Notes under the pieces: model-generated
The model's database searches: none
The model's input: only the letters and a program-made list of their open reading frames with translations
What the model was told of the DNA's origin: nothing
Made by a program: the position numbers and the translations under genes
DNA from: a bacterium
GTDB lineage: Bacteria > JAMCPX01
Assembly: GCA_021792615.1 (NCBI GenBank)
Contig: JAJYUJ010000033.1
Span: 1 to 31,127, forward strand
Reading direction: 5' to 3'
Length of the DNA: 31,127 bases
Shown here: positions 30,902 through 31,127 of the stretch, one piece after another
Layout of the letters: each line of letters starts with the position of its first letter
Numbering within the stretch: position 1 is the stretch's first letter

Positions 30902-31127
30902 TTATTGTTTATGAAAAACCGCAATCTCCTTTTTTCTCTTTAGTAAAGTATCCGCTGATTCCTTATTACCCGAAGTCTTTGTTCTTGCAATCTCCCGCGA
31001 TAGTCTTTTCTGCTCTGTAACATAGTACGATTTCTTTATCTTGTTGACGGCATATTCAAACAAAACATCGATGTTCTCTCCGGTCAGGTCGTTCAACATA
31101 GCTGCGGAAATGATAGCCTTCTAGATC
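30902..31127 (-). CDS. dnaG: DNA primase DnaG, C-terminal fragment (partial at window edge)
   Basis: Only the last 70-odd residues are in the window: KAIISAAMLNDLTG, then FEYAVNKIKKSYYVTEQKRL, a helical REIARTKTSGN segment, and ending VFHKQ. This looks like the C-terminal helicase-binding tail of DnaG, where a charged helical pair is usual, and dnaG directly before rpoD is a very common gene order. No zinc-finger or TOPRIM motif is visible because the gene runs off the edge. An in-frame TAG occurs at 31121-31123, six bases from the edge, so the upstream frame is broken in this record or the last bases are unreliable. The identity rests mainly on position and tail texture. Confidence 0.6.

Noticed and set aside
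1-31127. CRISPR arrays, insertion sequences, prophage genes, integrase/attachment sites, rRNA, riboswitches
   Set aside because: I looked on both strands and saw no regularly spaced repeats, transposase or integrase motifs, and no recognisable glycine or folate riboswitch before the one-carbon operon, whose leader is too short.

Overview
This window is dense bacterial chromosome of moderate GC: about 30 protein genes and one tRNA, with no gap over 300 bases. The organism is Gram-negative, because the window encodes an outer-membrane polysaccharide exporter, a lipoprotein and a beta-barrel. The metV/metF methylenetetrahydrofolate reductase pair, a split glycine decarboxylase (gcvPA), a thiolase with an acyl-CoA dehydrogenase, and the dnaG-rpoD-tRNA order fit an anaerobe of the Desulfobacterota (former Deltaproteobacteria) or a relative. 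That placement is inference from gene content, not from a phylogeny.

Left part, + strand (1-10436): a one-carbon operon, folD-metV-metF-gcvT-gcvH-gcvPA, is tightly packed with two TAATG junctions and has a promoter at 23-53. It interconverts formyl-, methylene- and methyl-tetrahydrofolate and links methylene-THF to glycine. The PLP-carrying subunit gcvPB is not in the window; a 249-base spacer with two hairpins follows gcvPA. Then come an acetyl-CoA acetyltransferase, a CoA-type Nudix hydrolase overlapping it by GTGA, a membrane M28 peptidase, and a long acyl-CoA dehydrogenase whose codon use looks richer in G/C.

Middle, - strand (10462-14439): a three-gene signalling cluster. It holds a pentapeptide-repeat membrane protein with a zinc ribbon, an FHA-GAF class III adenylate cyclase, and a PanE-type ketopantoate reductase.

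Middle, + strand (14499-21233): an exopolysaccharide export locus. Upstream is a Pho-box-like direct repeat and a 19-codon small ORF. Then come an exported two-module protein of unknown function, two CsgG/TolB-like proteins (the second a lipoprotein fused to a LytR_C-like domain), an outer-membrane beta-barrel, an OPX (Wza-like) protein without a lipobox or a C-terminal membrane helix, and a Wzc-type tyrosine autokinase. No glycosyltransferase is present, so the locus looks like the secretion and control half of a polysaccharide system. A coiled-coil GAF protein and a CheY-like receiver follow, behind their own promoter (21300-21328).

Right part, - strand (22593-31127): a housekeeping cluster, read right to left: dnaG (3' end only), rpoD, a tRNA with CAU anticodon abutting the rpoD stop codon, a DUF164-type zinc-ribbon coiled-coil protein, ispA, dxs, yebC, ruvC, ruvA, ruvB. 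Most junctions overlap or are a few bases long, and two genes appear to start with TTG.

The strongest candidate for an undescribed system is the export locus at 14499-21233, with its paired CsgG-like proteins and duplicated exported protein beside a split OPX/beta-barrel exporter. The pentapeptide/zinc-ribbon membrane protein coupled to an FHA-GAF cyclase is the second.
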